Below, one piece after another: positions 53,601-64,000 of a stretch of DNA of 64,000 nucleotides. Position numbers and translations under genes: made by a program. Numbering within the stretch: the first letter of the stretch is position 1; every line of letters begins with the position of its first letter. Source of the DNA: Pterobdella sp. o SKG-2022 (Eukaryota; Annelida; Clitellata; Hirudinida; Piscicolidae); NCBI GenBank assembly GCA_964035795.1, contig OZ038322.1, positions 3,258,264 to 3,322,263 on the forward strand, given 5' to 3'. The notes under the pieces were generated by a model. That model did no database searches, was not told the origin of the DNA, and saw only the letters and a list, made by a program, of their open reading frames with translations.

Positions 53601-56067
53601 TTAAACTTCATGTAGCTTGTTCTCATTTTTACACTTATCGCTACCTTGCAATCCTCGCTTTTAACTTCCCAAATACATGAAAGAATGCTCTGTCTCAACG
53701 CCATCGCATAAAGTCCGTGCTACTTTTACATTTCAGACATATTATGATTTTATATAATTTTTTATCCAATTTCATGCACTTAATTTTTCATTTGAATTAG
53801 CTTTTTTTTCTGAGATTTTTTCTCGAAAGGAAATCAACCTTTCTATAAAAAAAATTTAACTCACTTTGACGAAAACAAGTATTTAACTAGAAACTCTTGA
53901 ATAAATACGAAATAACTGATGTACTTAACTGTCAATTATTTTGTGAAATAAATCTTTCTTTCTTTGACGGACTAATGATGGCTTATAATATTTGTCACCA
54001 CCACACGAAGATGAAACGAGTGAAAAACCATTAAAAGACATTTCAAAGAAACAATGTCAAAAGCAACATGTGCAAGGGAAAACCTCATCACAATCTTCAT
54101 CAACACACCCATCTCCATCTTCCAGTCATCCTCCAATAAGCCACCATCACCACCAAAACCCTTCAAAAACTCTATCAGTGTCTTCATTGCCCATATCCTG
54201 TTTGGATCTGAGTTGTGCTGATGCCCGATCCAACCTGCAAGACCTCGAGATTGATGCCAGCTCTGTGGCCTTTGACACTCTTCTTGTGCAAGGTGGATTC
54301 TTTATGCATAATTTGCATCTTTATATTTTGAAAAAAGTTTATCAGTTTTCTTGAGTGTTACTAATAATTTATACAATGGTAAATCGTAAATTATCTATTC
54401 ATGAAGTGAACTCATCAAATTCGCCTTTATAGATATCGGATGTGTAGATCTGAATTTGTGTAACCACTCCATTTTTTAATTATATTGCATGCTTATTGTT
54501 GATTCCAATTCCCGTGTTTTTTGTTAGTGGCTTGACCCGGATTGAACCCAGCTGATCATTTTTAATAGACTATCATTTTTCACTATGCTAGGATCGTACG
54601 GCAGGATGTTTGGAGGCCACTTGGTGGGCAGTTGTGAGGTGGTGATGAAGAAGAAGGCAAATGAAAGCATCATCATTAAAACGCTCACTGGTTGGCGTTT
54701 ATTTGTTGTTTGTTGAGGTTTTTGGTCAGTTTCGAGAAAAAATAATCATATTTACAATTGTCAACAGGAGATGCTAACAGAGAAAGTTTGGAGGAGTTTT
54801 TGAGGCGGGGGTGCTTGACAAGAGGTCTGTACCACCCGCATGTGCTCTGCCTTGAAGCTGCTGTCATCCACAACACTACACGGCCCATGCTCGTCTACTC
54901 GGCTCATGGTGAGTTGTTGTGCAGATGTTGATAAGCGTACTGTAGTTGTTGAGTTGTTAGTTTGATGTTTTGCTTCATTTTAAAGTTTCTGAAATACTTT
55001 TTACATAATCATTTTTCAAAAAGTATAAAACTTAAAGGAGACAAAGACATGGATAAAGACAATAGAACCATGTCAGCTTTCGATACAAACCTCAAACTAC
55101 ACATGACTGGTACTAGAAATGGAGAAAAAAAGGTTTTTTACACTTCTTTTAATGCCGATTTTCATCATTGGATCTTGGTTTATCTATTCAGGCTTTGAGT
55201 TCAGTGCAGCTGGTGATGATAGGCAAGCAGATTGCAGAAGGCATGCATTACTTGCACAAGCGCCACTTGGTGCACGGTGACTTGGCCTGTCGCAACTGCC
55301 TGTGAGTTTTTGTGCAGCTTCTATATTTGCTCCAGTTTTATTTCTTGTATTTATTTTTCAATGCTGTCTTTTATCATGATCTAACAGAATCAATAGTGAC
55401 TTGGTTGTCAAAGTGACAGACTCTGCCCTGTCATTTGATCTTTTCAGAGAAGACTATGATAGGCTGGATTGTTCTGAGCTTCGTCCAATCAGGTGGCTTT
55501 CCTTGGAGGCCTTGAAAGATAAATTATATTCGCCTTCATCAGATGTGGTAAGTTTGCAGTTTTTTGGGCTTTTGTTGAAAATTGCGTTTATAAATTTTGA
55601 CTTTAATTTATAACTTGATTTCGAATCTCATTGATCTTTTTCAAAGTTCAGAAGTAAATCATATTTGATGAAACTTCAATTTAAACGCATCATTAAAACC
55701 TGATCAGTGGTCATTTGGAGTGTTGTTGTGGGAGTTGATGACTGCATGTGAGCAGCCTTATTCCCATGTGGCATCCTCTTTACAGCTTGTCACCCTGCTC
55801 AACCAGGGATTTAGACTCTCACAACCACCCTTCTGCTCGCGATCTTTGTATGTTTTTTCATTTATTTGCGTACTCATGCTGACATTTTTGCTTCACACTG
55901 ACACAATCCTTGTATCTGCATTATTAGGCATCCATATAATCGTTCATTGAAGGTTTTCGATGATGGCGTGCTGCTGGGCAGTCAATGCAGAAGACAGACC
56001 CAACTTCGGCCAGCTGTGCCTATCCCTGCAATCTATCCTTCACAACATGCCACAACCAGAAGTTTAA
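50631..56067 (+). CDS. RYK: RYK, WIF-domain Wnt-receptor pseudokinase
   Basis: Exons: about 50631-50754, 50917-51016, 51297-51430, possibly 51676-51720, about 52111-52301, 52534-52586, 54011-54292, 54592-54690, 54768-54908, 55038-55132, 55192-55301, 55388-55547, 55708-55847 and 55953-56067 (TAA). The WIF domain (LYYVRNGTLNLNALKL, EVYFAWDATP, LGYSLAFHN, SVFKVAFQCTGFFS) binds Wnt. A membrane segment follows (FYVGVGLMFGFIVVISVVL), then a Ser-rich cytoplasmic stretch and a kinase-like domain. Key positions: glycine loop GSYGRMFGG, lysine in IIIKTL, HGDLACRN in place of HRDLAARN, DSA in place of DFG, then RPIRWLSLEAL and WSFGVLLWELMTACEQPYSH. The ending is FSMMACCWAVNAEDRPNFGQ. RYK is a pseudokinase in vertebrates, where the motif is DNA. 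Start, signal peptide and the 51.4-52.1 kb joins are not secure. Confidence 0.9.
52587..54010. other. Long RYK intron
   Basis: AT-rich sequence between the juxtamembrane exon and the Ser-rich exon. No transposon family or coding exon could be supported. Confidence 0.4.
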
Positions 56068-56760
56068 AAAAGGTTACTGATTAGGGATTGGGGAGAACCG
56101 TGTGCATCAGGGGTTTTGAATGTTCTCCATTTGTAACACTTCCATAAGGGCTTTTTGCTGAAGCAATATGAGTCATCTATTTCCACTACCACCGATATAT
56201 TTTTGTGTTTCAAGTTATTCACGTCGTTTTATTTAGCAACTTCCCAATCATTGTAGGATTTTTTGTTTGTAGTTTTAAACATAATTAAAATTTGATATTG
56301 ATATTTTCTAGTCTCATTCATTTACATGTTTTCACACAATATTTCTCTTATACATCAATCACAAATCTTAGGTCATTGTATACCGATCATACATTTGTGA
56401 ATTTTATGTTACAATCATTGGGTAAGTGTACGTTTTTCTATTTGTTGAAGTTCATATTTATCAAATCAATCAAAAGGGTTTTCGAAAAACGAATCAATTT
56501 TTAGTTTTTATTGTATATAACTGTTTAAATTGGTTTAAATTATTTTATTTACAACAGTTTGTTTTAGAATTTGTTATGTGAAATTATGAGTAGTACTTCA
56601 ATAGTAATGTCAAAAAATGCTTATAAGGAGTAGCAGTGAATTTTTTTGATTTTTTTATGCTCATAAACCTCATACCTTAAGGTCATTAGTCGAAAACTTG
56701 TGCTTTAAACAATCTTGTTCATTGAATTGATAATATAATAAATTGAAGGTGATGATGATT
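56068..56760. other. RYK 3' flank
   Basis: AT-rich, with no supported gene. It should contain the RYK 3' UTR; no well-placed AATAAA stands out within the first 150 bases. Confidence 0.4.
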
Positions 56761-56769
56761 TTTGTTTAA

Positions 56770-57300
56770 AGTCTTTGTGTCTCAAATTAGCGGGGTTGGA
56801 CATTCAGAGCATTAATTTTTCGCCTCTAGCTTTGTCTGTCAAGAGCCTCTACCCTTCGTTAGCCATTTGCTCTCAGATCCTTGTCAATCGTTTGCGGCTA
56901 GGTCATCGTTGGTCTTCCTGTACCTCGTATATCTTCGATTTTAAAACCTCGTGTCAGGTTAGGCCACTGGTATGGTTCTATTTTCTCCAAGTGTTTATAC
57001 CAGAGCAGTCTGGACTTCTTGAGTCGTAGTGGAAGGGGTTCGTTGTGGAAAGCCTTTAGTGCTTCCTTTCTGGTTATTCCAGTGACTCTAAGCAGCATGT
57101 GTGATTTTGGCTTGCGGATTTTTTCTTCAGTCATTTTCCAAGTTTCTGAAGCATATATGATGATACCTCGAACGCATGACGTATAGACTCTTCCACGTAG
57201 TTTTTCTTGAAGAAGCTTGCATGAGAGAATTGATTTGTATGCTCGTAGAGCTGCCCAGCCATGACGCATACGGTTAGAAATTGACGTGTCAAAAGTTCTC
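56770..57300 (-). mobile_element. RTE-like LINE C-terminal fragment
   Basis: An open stretch at 57269-56898 reads IRHGWAALRAYKSILSC, LRGRVYTSCVRGIIIYASET, RVTGITRKEALKAFHNEPLP, SRLLWYKHLEKIEPYQWPNL and EDIRGTGRPTMT. This is the end of a LINE reverse transcriptase and its C-terminal region. One small deletion relative to the expected 'MLRLLR' pattern is likely. It may be the 3' part of the same element type as the copy at 58.8-60.6 kb, also on the minus strand. Confidence 0.8.
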
Positions 57301-57549
57301 TTAGAATCTTTTAGGTATTAAAACTTCGTAAAATTTCTACCGCGCAATTTGTTATCGGCCTAGCTAGTTAATCTTTTTGACATACTGCTCATTTGAAAGT
57401 ATTATCATCGTTTGAGGGAAGGGTCTTTTCAGTTTTGAGCATCAATGATGTGTCCAATTTTAACACAATATATTTCATACTACTATCTATGGCTAAACCA
57501 AAAAACACCAAAATTATAAAATATTAGGCCTATTTGCATAGTGCCCATA

Positions 57550-58810
57550 TTGAGAAAAATTCTATCCAATATCACTCAATAGAATCGCAAAGCAGCAGAA
57601 GAATTGATTGGCCCTAAACAATCAGCCCTCATAAAAGGTAGGTCAACGGTGGACATCATATAAACTGTCCTTTTCAACATAGTGACCGTATACAAAACAA
57701 AGAATAACCTTAAGATAACAGGCATAGATATATCATCTGCCTTCGATGCCATAAATAATCTAATACTACCAACATTTGTAGAAAGCTTTTACCTACAGAT
57801 GACATAACACTGATAAAATATCTCTTACCAGACACCTCTCTAACAATAAAAATGAACAAACATAACATCACTCCATTCAATACAACAACAGGCGCTCTTC
57901 AAAGTGACAGCCTATGTCCAATTTTAAACTTCATACATCTTAGAGAAGCTATATGAAAACTTCCTACCAACAAAGAAATAATATATGCTGACGACATTGA
58001 CTTGTAATGTAATGCAGTATTTATAAAGCGCTTTTCCTTATAGATCAAAGCGCTTGCTACAAATCTAATGTAACGAAAACACACTGTGGAACAGTGTGCT
58101 AATTGTCGGCCCACGCGGGATTAAACCCGGTAACTTTAGATAAGTAGTCTAATGCTCAACAATTAAGCTATAGGAGCCGACTTCGTAACAGGAAGTATTA
58201 GAGCTAACATCAATAATAAACACCATGCACATTTTCAACTTCAAGTTTTATACCATTATAAAAGAAATAAAAATAATAAATCCTACACACTCAAACACAA
58301 TAACAGCAAAAAAACTCGGTACACACCTAGCGACGGCTAAAGAAATAATCCATAGAAATGCGCTGACCCTAATTGCCATGAACAAATTGTAGAAAATCTA
58401 GGAAAAAATAAAATTAGCAAAAAAAATAAGGATTTTCAATGCACACGTCACGCAAATACTCTTCTTTAACATGGGTTTTGACAAAAACCACCTAAGATCG
58501 ACTCGACTCATTTCATCGGCGTCTTCTACGCAGAGTCATAGGTGTATTTTGGTCGACAAAAATCAACAGCGAAGATCTATATCATGCAACAAAACAACAA
58601 GAATTGAGCAAGACTAACTTTACTAGGCCATATTTTGAGGCTTGATCTGGCACACCTGTCCAAAAAGCCATGGACAAATATACCTTGGCTTTAGTGCTAA
58701 AAAATGATCTTACAAGTATGGAAATCTCATTAAACAATGGAGAAGACTTGCCAAACTAAGAATGTTGTCAGCTGATAAAAAATTGTGGGAGAAGCATATC
58801 AAAAATTGAC
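57550..58810 (+). mobile_element. LINE reverse transcriptase fragment interrupted by a SINE
   Basis: Plus-strand pieces read LIGPKQSALIKGRSTVDII, KITGIDISSAFDAINN and IIYADDID, where the catalytic YADD box is cut by a SINE at 58004-58181. After the SINE the reading resumes with DFVTGSI and further on SKTRLTLLGHILRLDLA and QWRRLAKLRM. Several frameshifts and stops are present. The clade is not assigned with confidence. Confidence 0.75.
58004..58181 (-). mobile_element. tRNA-derived SINE inserted in a LINE
   Basis: On the minus strand the 5' end starts GTCGGCTCCTATAGCTTAAT and folds like a tRNA. The acceptor GTCGGCT pairs with GGGCCGAC, the D-arm is AGCTTAATTGTTGAGC, the anticodon stem is TTAGA/TCTAA and the B-box region is GGGTTTAATCCC. 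A tRNA-unrelated body and a tail ending GCATTACATTACA follow. The flanking LINE has gactt on both sides (57999-58003 and 58179-58183), a candidate short target-site duplication. Deleting the insert restores the ADDIDFV reading. Confidence 0.85.
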
Positions 58811-58814
58811 TATT

Positions 58815-60640
58815 TTGTTTTTTCAACGTATTTTGATTCAAAAGGAAAGTTTATTAATACAGCATATTTCACCCAGTTAGAAGCTGTGTTACATCCACCT
58901 ACAGCACATGGCCATTTACTTGTTGCTTGGAGGCAAAATTATTTGATCATCAAAGCTGAAAATCATCGTTTTTGTTTTGTCCAGGTTCACTTTTAAACCA
59001 ATTTTTTTCAAAACAGTAGTTCAAATGTTGAGCCTGTCTTCTGCTTTTTGCATTGTATCCACCAATAATACAAGTTTGTCTGCGTACAAAAGCTTTTTCA
59101 ATAGTTTGGTTTCAATACCTTGTTGTACGGCTTCCATGACTATATTTTAAAAAATTTGGTTCAAACTTGACCTTTGGTAAACACCAGATGTGATAGAAAA
59201 AGGCTTTCTTTGTTTGTTTTCTAACGCCACAGAGCTTGTGTGGTTTCTATATATTATTTCGATTGCATTAACTGTCTAACATAGTATAAGAAGTTTTTTC
59301 AGCTCCCATCATATGACTCTTCTTGGAACTGATTCAAAAGCCTTCGCAAGGTCCACAGAAATAAAGTACAAATTTCTTTTAACCATTCGGTATTTTTCTT
59401 CGAATTGGCGTAGAATGAATAAACCGTCAGAGGTTAATCTTTTAGCTAGGAAACCTCTATTACTGTAGAATAAAAATGAGTATTTCAACGAAAGGTTTGC
59501 CGCCAGCACGAAGTATTTCAACTGAGATTTCTGAAAAACCAGGAATTTTTTTTGTTCTAATCTTTCTTAAGGCATCTTCAGTATCTTCCACTGTTATTTT
59601 AGGTGGTGGCTCCATAAAATATAGCTGTTCGTCTAGGTCAAGTAAGCTCTCATCACCAGATCTAATAGCGGCCTTCTGCCGTCTCCATAGCTCAAGGTTT
59701 TCTGCTGTATCAAAAACAACGCTTACACTATCATTCACAAAAGCAGAGGAATTCGTTACATCTTTGCATTCATTTTGAATTATTTTCAAAAAACGTAAAA
59801 TTACATAAGGCTTTGTAGAGATAATTTCATCACTTTGAAGTTCTTTTTCCTTTTGTTTTGCGTCGAAAAAGTATTTTTTGCGATTTTTTTGGTATTCAGA
59901 TAGGATCGGTAATTACCTTCTTTTTTCCATGTTTTAAATGCTTCTTTTCTGCTTTTTATGGTATTTGCAACATCATCATTCCACCATCTAGATCTTTTAT
60001 GAAGTGGAGGTTCGCCGTTAGTTTTTCCAAGCATGTCTTCATCTGTAGGTAACAGTGAAATTATTAATGCACTCCATTTTTTCTCCTGGTTATCATTTTT
60101 GTAGTCTTTATTTGTACAGCAAAAATTTTTATATTAAATTTGTTTAGTTATGATGATTCAGCCTTTTTGCTCGTCAAATTCTCTTAGGTTTGGTCCATTT
60201 CATTTTGAAGTCACTAACCAAGAATGTGTTGTGTAAAACTTTCTTTTCCTTAGATTACTTGTGTTCGTGACCATTTTCAATTGACTGCGTCTTGAGATTA
60301 TAAAATCAAGCTGCGAGTCATTTTCTTTAGATGAAGTTTTTAGACCGTTTAGTGAGCCATGTATTGCATATTGCAAGGTTGTACACAGAAAGCTTCATTC
60401 ACAGTAGGCGGATTCCTTCATTGTTAGGCATTGCATAACCATGCCCTCCATGAGCATTTGGGTGTCCAGAAGCAGTTGCTCCAACATTTCCGTTGAAGTT
60501 TTCACCAATATAAATTATTTCATTACTATTGATTGTGTTCATTAATTGGTAAAGATCATCATAAAATTTATCTTCTCTTTCTTTGTCAGGGCCTTGTTGA
60601 GATAGGCAGAAACAAAGTTAACTATAAAACCATTCTGTTT
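58815..60640 (-). mobile_element. Near full-length but dead RTE-type LINE
   Basis: From the right end, on the minus strand: an endonuclease end (IIYIGENFNGNVGATASGHP, HGGHGYAMPNNEG), a linker (RSRWWNDDVANTIKSRKEAF), then the reverse transcriptase (LRKIRTKKIPGFSEISVEIL, FISVDLAKAFESVPR, SGVYQGSSLNQIF, LLYADKLVLLVDTM, GLKVNLDKTKTM). The frame changes at least three times and stops occur, so it is inactive. The active-site box reads YADK rather than YADD or YADE. The 3' end near 58815 is truncated relative to RTE elements. Confidence 0.85.
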
Positions 60641-60689
60641 CATTTTAACAACATAGAACCATAAGATAGAACTACAAACCAATACATTC

Positions 60690-61430
60690 AAACCAATAAA
60701 ATCCCCATCCCCACCCTCCCATTTGACTCTAAACTTAACTACTCACACACTAACAACACTTCCATCAAATCCCAAAAAAAGCATTGAATCTAATAGATCT
60801 ACACCCTAAAGCTAAACAAAGAAACACTCATCACCACTTACGAAACAATACTCCTTCCCATCATTGAATATACAAACACCATCTGGCCACCTATTATTTT
60901 AACCACTTCACTAAACAATATAAAAAACGCAGTCCTTAGAACAAACACAGACTGTACACTCGACAACAACATTCAACACTTTCCTTCAGAAACAAAAATA
61001 ATCCCTCTTTAAATTTCCCGTCTTACAACTCAACCAAAAAGTCTCTCTTTCTTAAACACCTCCTACTAACCTAACTCACCACACAAAAAGCTCACCCAAG
61101 ATACAATGAACAATCCAAAAAAAGTACACGACTACATTCAAATCACCCATACATGACTCAAAAACTACTCTGTATCACCACACAAGACATCATCGCTAAA
61201 CTAAAAACAAACAAATCACTATTCGACTTTTTCTATGTTAACAAAACTTCATTATCCCATTCCTCACCCTAATGTCCACTTTGCCATGCCCACCGTCGTG
61301 ACACACCTCACCTATCCACTTGCCCTAAAATAAATACCCTATTGGTGCCCAAGAGTTTGTGGATCGACCCTGTGTAAGCAGCTGAGCTTTTGGAGAAATG
61401 GAGAGTTCTGATGGGAACCACTCAATATGT
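60690..61430 (+). mobile_element. Jockey/I-type LINE C-terminal fragment with zinc knuckle
   Basis: Plus-strand reading shows IPIPTLPFDSKLNYSH, NKETLITTYETILLPIIEYT, NTIWPPIILTTSLNNIKNAV, LRTNTDCT and, at 61274-61327, a terminal CPLCHAHRRDTPHLSTC knuckle (CxxCx8HxxxC). It ends with SLWIDPV and LLEKWRVLMGT. The frame breaks several times. Its codons are C- and A-rich compared with the surrounding AT-rich DNA, a mark of the element rather than the host. Confidence 0.8.
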
Positions 61431-62802
61431 ATATAATAATTAACTTTACTCATCTAAAATATCACATAATTTTACATAATAGTTACTTTACAAAATTTAA
61501 TCTTCTTTAATTGGTACTTTCCTATCTATGTCTAAAATTCTCTATAATCACATACTTTGAAAATAATTTACTACTAATGATTCATGATAAGGTTGTACTT
61601 ATCGAAAATTTTAGTTTTTTTTTAAATAAATGTTTCAAAAATTTCTCATTAAAAATTGAAAATAAAAAGTTATTTAACTTCGATAAAATAAACTTTAATC
61701 TAGCTGCTTTGAAGTTTTTCTATAAAAAGGTGCTTTAATTCGTGGATGTTATTTTTCATACTCTGTAGTTTGATTTGAATTAGAGTTATTGCAGGATGGT
61801 GGTCAAAGCTGACGTCTGCATCTCTTCTCACTTTTACAACCATAAGTGATCGCATCTATGTTTCATTGACTATTATAGTGGATGAGTGAGCACTAGGTGA
61901 GTTTGTTAATGTTGCTATAAGGGAACATGGTGCAGAGATGGACCAGTGTTCCTTTTTAAACATCGTTTTTATGTTTTAAAAACCAATTCTGATCTTCATT
62001 TTGGTGCTCAAAACTTTCCTACTCACGCCAGTGATCAAGATTTTCCAACGCTGTCAGTCATAAAAATTTCCTAAAAAGATTCTGGGTGTTCATTGCACAC
62101 ATGTGTAAAAAAATGGTCTCGTCGCTTCATCTGTGACTTTATCTAGGACAAGGTTGTTAGCCCTGTGTCCTCAAGGCACACAAGCCACCCGAATACTACA
62201 AGGTGAGCTTAGCACATTGTTGAAACAAATTATTCTAGGTAGAAACAAAAAATGATAACATTTGGTATTCCAAGAAAATTTTTTCAGCTCATTAGGAAAA
62301 TTTGGAAATATAGATTTTTGCTCGAAGGGTAAGTCGGAACCGGCTAAACATCTGGTGGAAAATCCATCGCACTCTTTCTGTTGGAAAATACTGGACAAAG
62401 CCTCGTTGGACATTAGAAAAAAAAAATTCTAGAAGCCTATTATATCAAATAATTTGGCCCTGGTTTAGCAATGGTTTGACTTAGTATAAGATTTTTTTAA
62501 TTTATTATTAAGCTCTTTTTCTTTTTAGTGGTTGCTATGTAACGGATATTTAGTTTATTGCCTGGTAATGAAACATTAGTTTCGAAAAGCTTCGCAATTC
62601 AATAAAATTTAAAATCCTGTGTTCATCTTCATACAATTTCTAGTATTCTTTTCATAAACCAGCGCGACTTATTCTGCTTTATCGAATCATTTTTTTCTTA
62701 CTTTTTTAGTCCTACTTCCCACTTTGACATGGTTAACATCCATCAACTTAAGCAAAAAGTAAACAATACCTAAATCCATGATAAAATTTCCACATAACTA
62801 CC
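61431..62802. other. AT-rich stretch, probably old transposon debris
   Basis: No gene is supported. The less AT-rich part around 61.75-62.45 kb resembles neither neighbouring LINE clearly, and I could not assign it. Confidence 0.35.
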
Positions 62803-63300
62803 TTAACCCGTTTGTGCCCATTGGTCTCATATGAGACATTCACATTTAACAGTTTTACTAATTATTGCTTAATATTTAACCAAATCAAATTAATTTTTTT
62901 ATTAACTATGGCTGTATTTCCAATATTATTTTTTGAATTTTTGGTTTTTTATGTTATTTAAGTTTAAAGTTGTCCAAAATTCACTTTCACTGACGTTTAT
63001 TGAAAAACATTTAGTTAATGCATAATGATTTATGATTATGATGAAACAAAATAAAATATTTTAAAGTTATTTTTAATGTTATAAAATTTTAAAACTTGAG
63101 ATACATGTAAAACAGAATAAAGAGTTCGATCCCGCGTGGGCCGACAATTAGATTCTGTTCCACACTGTGTTATCGCAACATTAAATTTTCAGCCCGTTTT
63201 TTGACCTATAAAAAAGGCTTTTTATGAATACTCTATTACATTACATTGAAAGTTTTTGATCTCTTTTGAGACCAATGAGCACAAGTGTTGGCTAATGGGC
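62803..63300. mobile_element. piggyBac-like non-autonomous element (MITE), with SINE inside
   Basis: The left end is TTAA (62803-62806) followed by CCCGTTTGTGCCCATTGGTC. The right end is the imperfect complement: gagaccaatgagcacaagtg ending aatggg near 63299, with a few extra bases close to the tip. A subterminal palindrome TTGGTCTCATATGAGAC lies next to the left end, matching GATCTCTTTTGAGACCAA at the right. There is no coding capacity. TTAA target and CCC ends fit piggyBac. The right TTAA is not preserved. Confidence 0.6.
63121..63250 (+). mobile_element. 5'-truncated second copy of the tRNA-derived SINE
   Basis: It starts GAGTTCGATCCCGCGTGGGC (B-box half of the tRNA) and continues CCGACAATTAGATTCTGTTC and ACACTGTGTT, ending in CTATTACATTACATT. 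This is the same family as the minus-strand copy at 58.0 kb. The tRNA 5' half and A-box are absent, so it cannot be transcribed from its own promoter. Confidence 0.8.
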
Positions 63301-63399
63301 TTTTTACACAAAACACATTATAACTAGTGGAATTTCAATTTTTAAAGGTGACTCTTACATAAAAATGTAAAACTATTTAAATAAATAAAATAAAAAACG

Positions 63400-64000
63400 T
63401 CAAAAACACTTCTTTCAACAACCAGTCATCCAAAAACACCAACATCAAAGCGGGTCTTCCCCAAAGGGGCATTTTATCAACCACACACCTCAGCATCTAC
63501 ATGCCCAAAACTCCATTCTTCAAAGACAACTCAATCAGCATTATCATCTAAGCTGACGACATAACAATAACTTCCTTTCAACTCAACATTCATACAGCTC
63601 CCAAAAACTTTTCCACATATTTAAATGAAAAACACAAATAGATATTAAGCAATATTCTTTTGATCAACTCAACCAAAATCACAATCATGACCCCCAATTC
63701 TTCGAAATACAACAAGCTACTAAACAGCCACATCATTAACACCCCCATCCACACCACACTCATTCCCAAATACTAGGTCTAAAAATCCCCTTAAAATAAT
63801 CTTTTTTTCACACATAAATAACACGTCGGTAAAATCCCTAAGAAACTAGACCTAATAAAATACTTCCAACATCCACACACAGGAACAAAAGCCAAGAAAT
63901 TCTCATCACTCAAGAAACACTACCTCCTCCTATTATCGAATATGCCAAAACCATTTGGTCACCCACTATCTAATCCACCTCATTAAACAAAATATAATAC
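63400..64000 (+). mobile_element. Jockey/I-type LINE reverse transcriptase fragment, runs off the window
   Basis: Readable plus-strand pieces are NIKAGLPQRGILSTTHLSIY, ADDITITSFQLNIHTAPKN, STYLNEKHK, MTPNSSKYNKLLNSHIINTP and, at the end, PPIIEYAKTIWSPTI. This is the palm and thumb of the same LINE family as at 60.7 kb, upstream of the part seen there, and in the same orientation. Stops and frameshifts are frequent. It continues beyond base 64000. Confidence 0.8.

Noticed and set aside
58004..58181. A functional tRNA gene on the minus strand
   Set aside because: The cloverleaf is mismatched, the B-box is off consensus, a SINE body and tail follow, and a second copy exists at 63.1 kb; it is a tRNA-derived SINE.

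Overview
The window is a piece of an AT-rich nuclear genome from an invertebrate animal. The evidence is split genes with GT-AG introns of mostly 100-1500 bp, metazoan-specific genes (spectraplakin, RYK, a CCN-like matricellular protein) and a heavy load of degraded LINEs, a tRNA-derived SINE and piggyBac-like DNA. The left-most gene is a small heat shock protein with two alpha-crystallin domains. Dual-domain sHSPs are known from flatworms and tunicates, so one of these is possible, but the sequence alone does not settle the phylum.

Layout. (1) 0.6-1.9 kb, + strand: 3' half of a dual alpha-crystallin sHSP. (2) 3.25-5.69 kb, + strand: a complete MAK16 ribosome-biogenesis gene in nine coding exons (275 aa), the first only nine bases long. 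(3) 5.8-6.6 kb: a dead L2-like LINE. (4) 47.26 to 7.52 kb, - strand: one spectraplakin gene (MACF1/dystonin/Short stop/VAB-10 family) covering almost 40 kb. Its order is CH1-CH2 actin-binding domain, plakin domain with an SH3 fold, a 573-codon Ser/Thr-rich exon, a giant 9,765-bp exon (3,255 codons), a spectrin-repeat rod, two EF-hands, a GAS2 microtubule-binding domain and a Ser/Arg-rich tail. The giant exon carries two clusters of plakin repeats around about 2,170 residues of acidic, low-complexity sequence, which includes exactly 49 copies of an 11-residue repeat. (5) Nested on the same strand, in the intron between the GAS2 exon and the tail exons (9.88-10.97 kb), is a previously unmarked set of four exons that join in frame into an IGFBP-half plus complete VWC module of CCN type, ending in a stop. 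(6) 50.6-56.07 kb, + strand: RYK, a Wnt-receptor pseudokinase with WIF domain, membrane segment and degenerate kinase motifs, divergently oriented to spectraplakin. (7) 56.8-64 kb: a transposon graveyard of RTE-type, Jockey/I-type and unassigned LINE pieces, a SINE inserted into the YADD motif of a LINE reverse transcriptase, and a piggyBac-like non-autonomous element.

How the genes relate: MAK16 (nucleolar), the sHSP (chaperone), spectraplakin (actin-microtubule linker) and RYK (Wnt signalling) are functionally unrelated neighbours. Most exon joins below were checked by reading-frame phase on the sequence; exon limits marked 'about' were not resolved to the base. An assembly gap of exactly 200 N lies at 11,411-11,610, inside the intron that holds the nested CCN-like gene.
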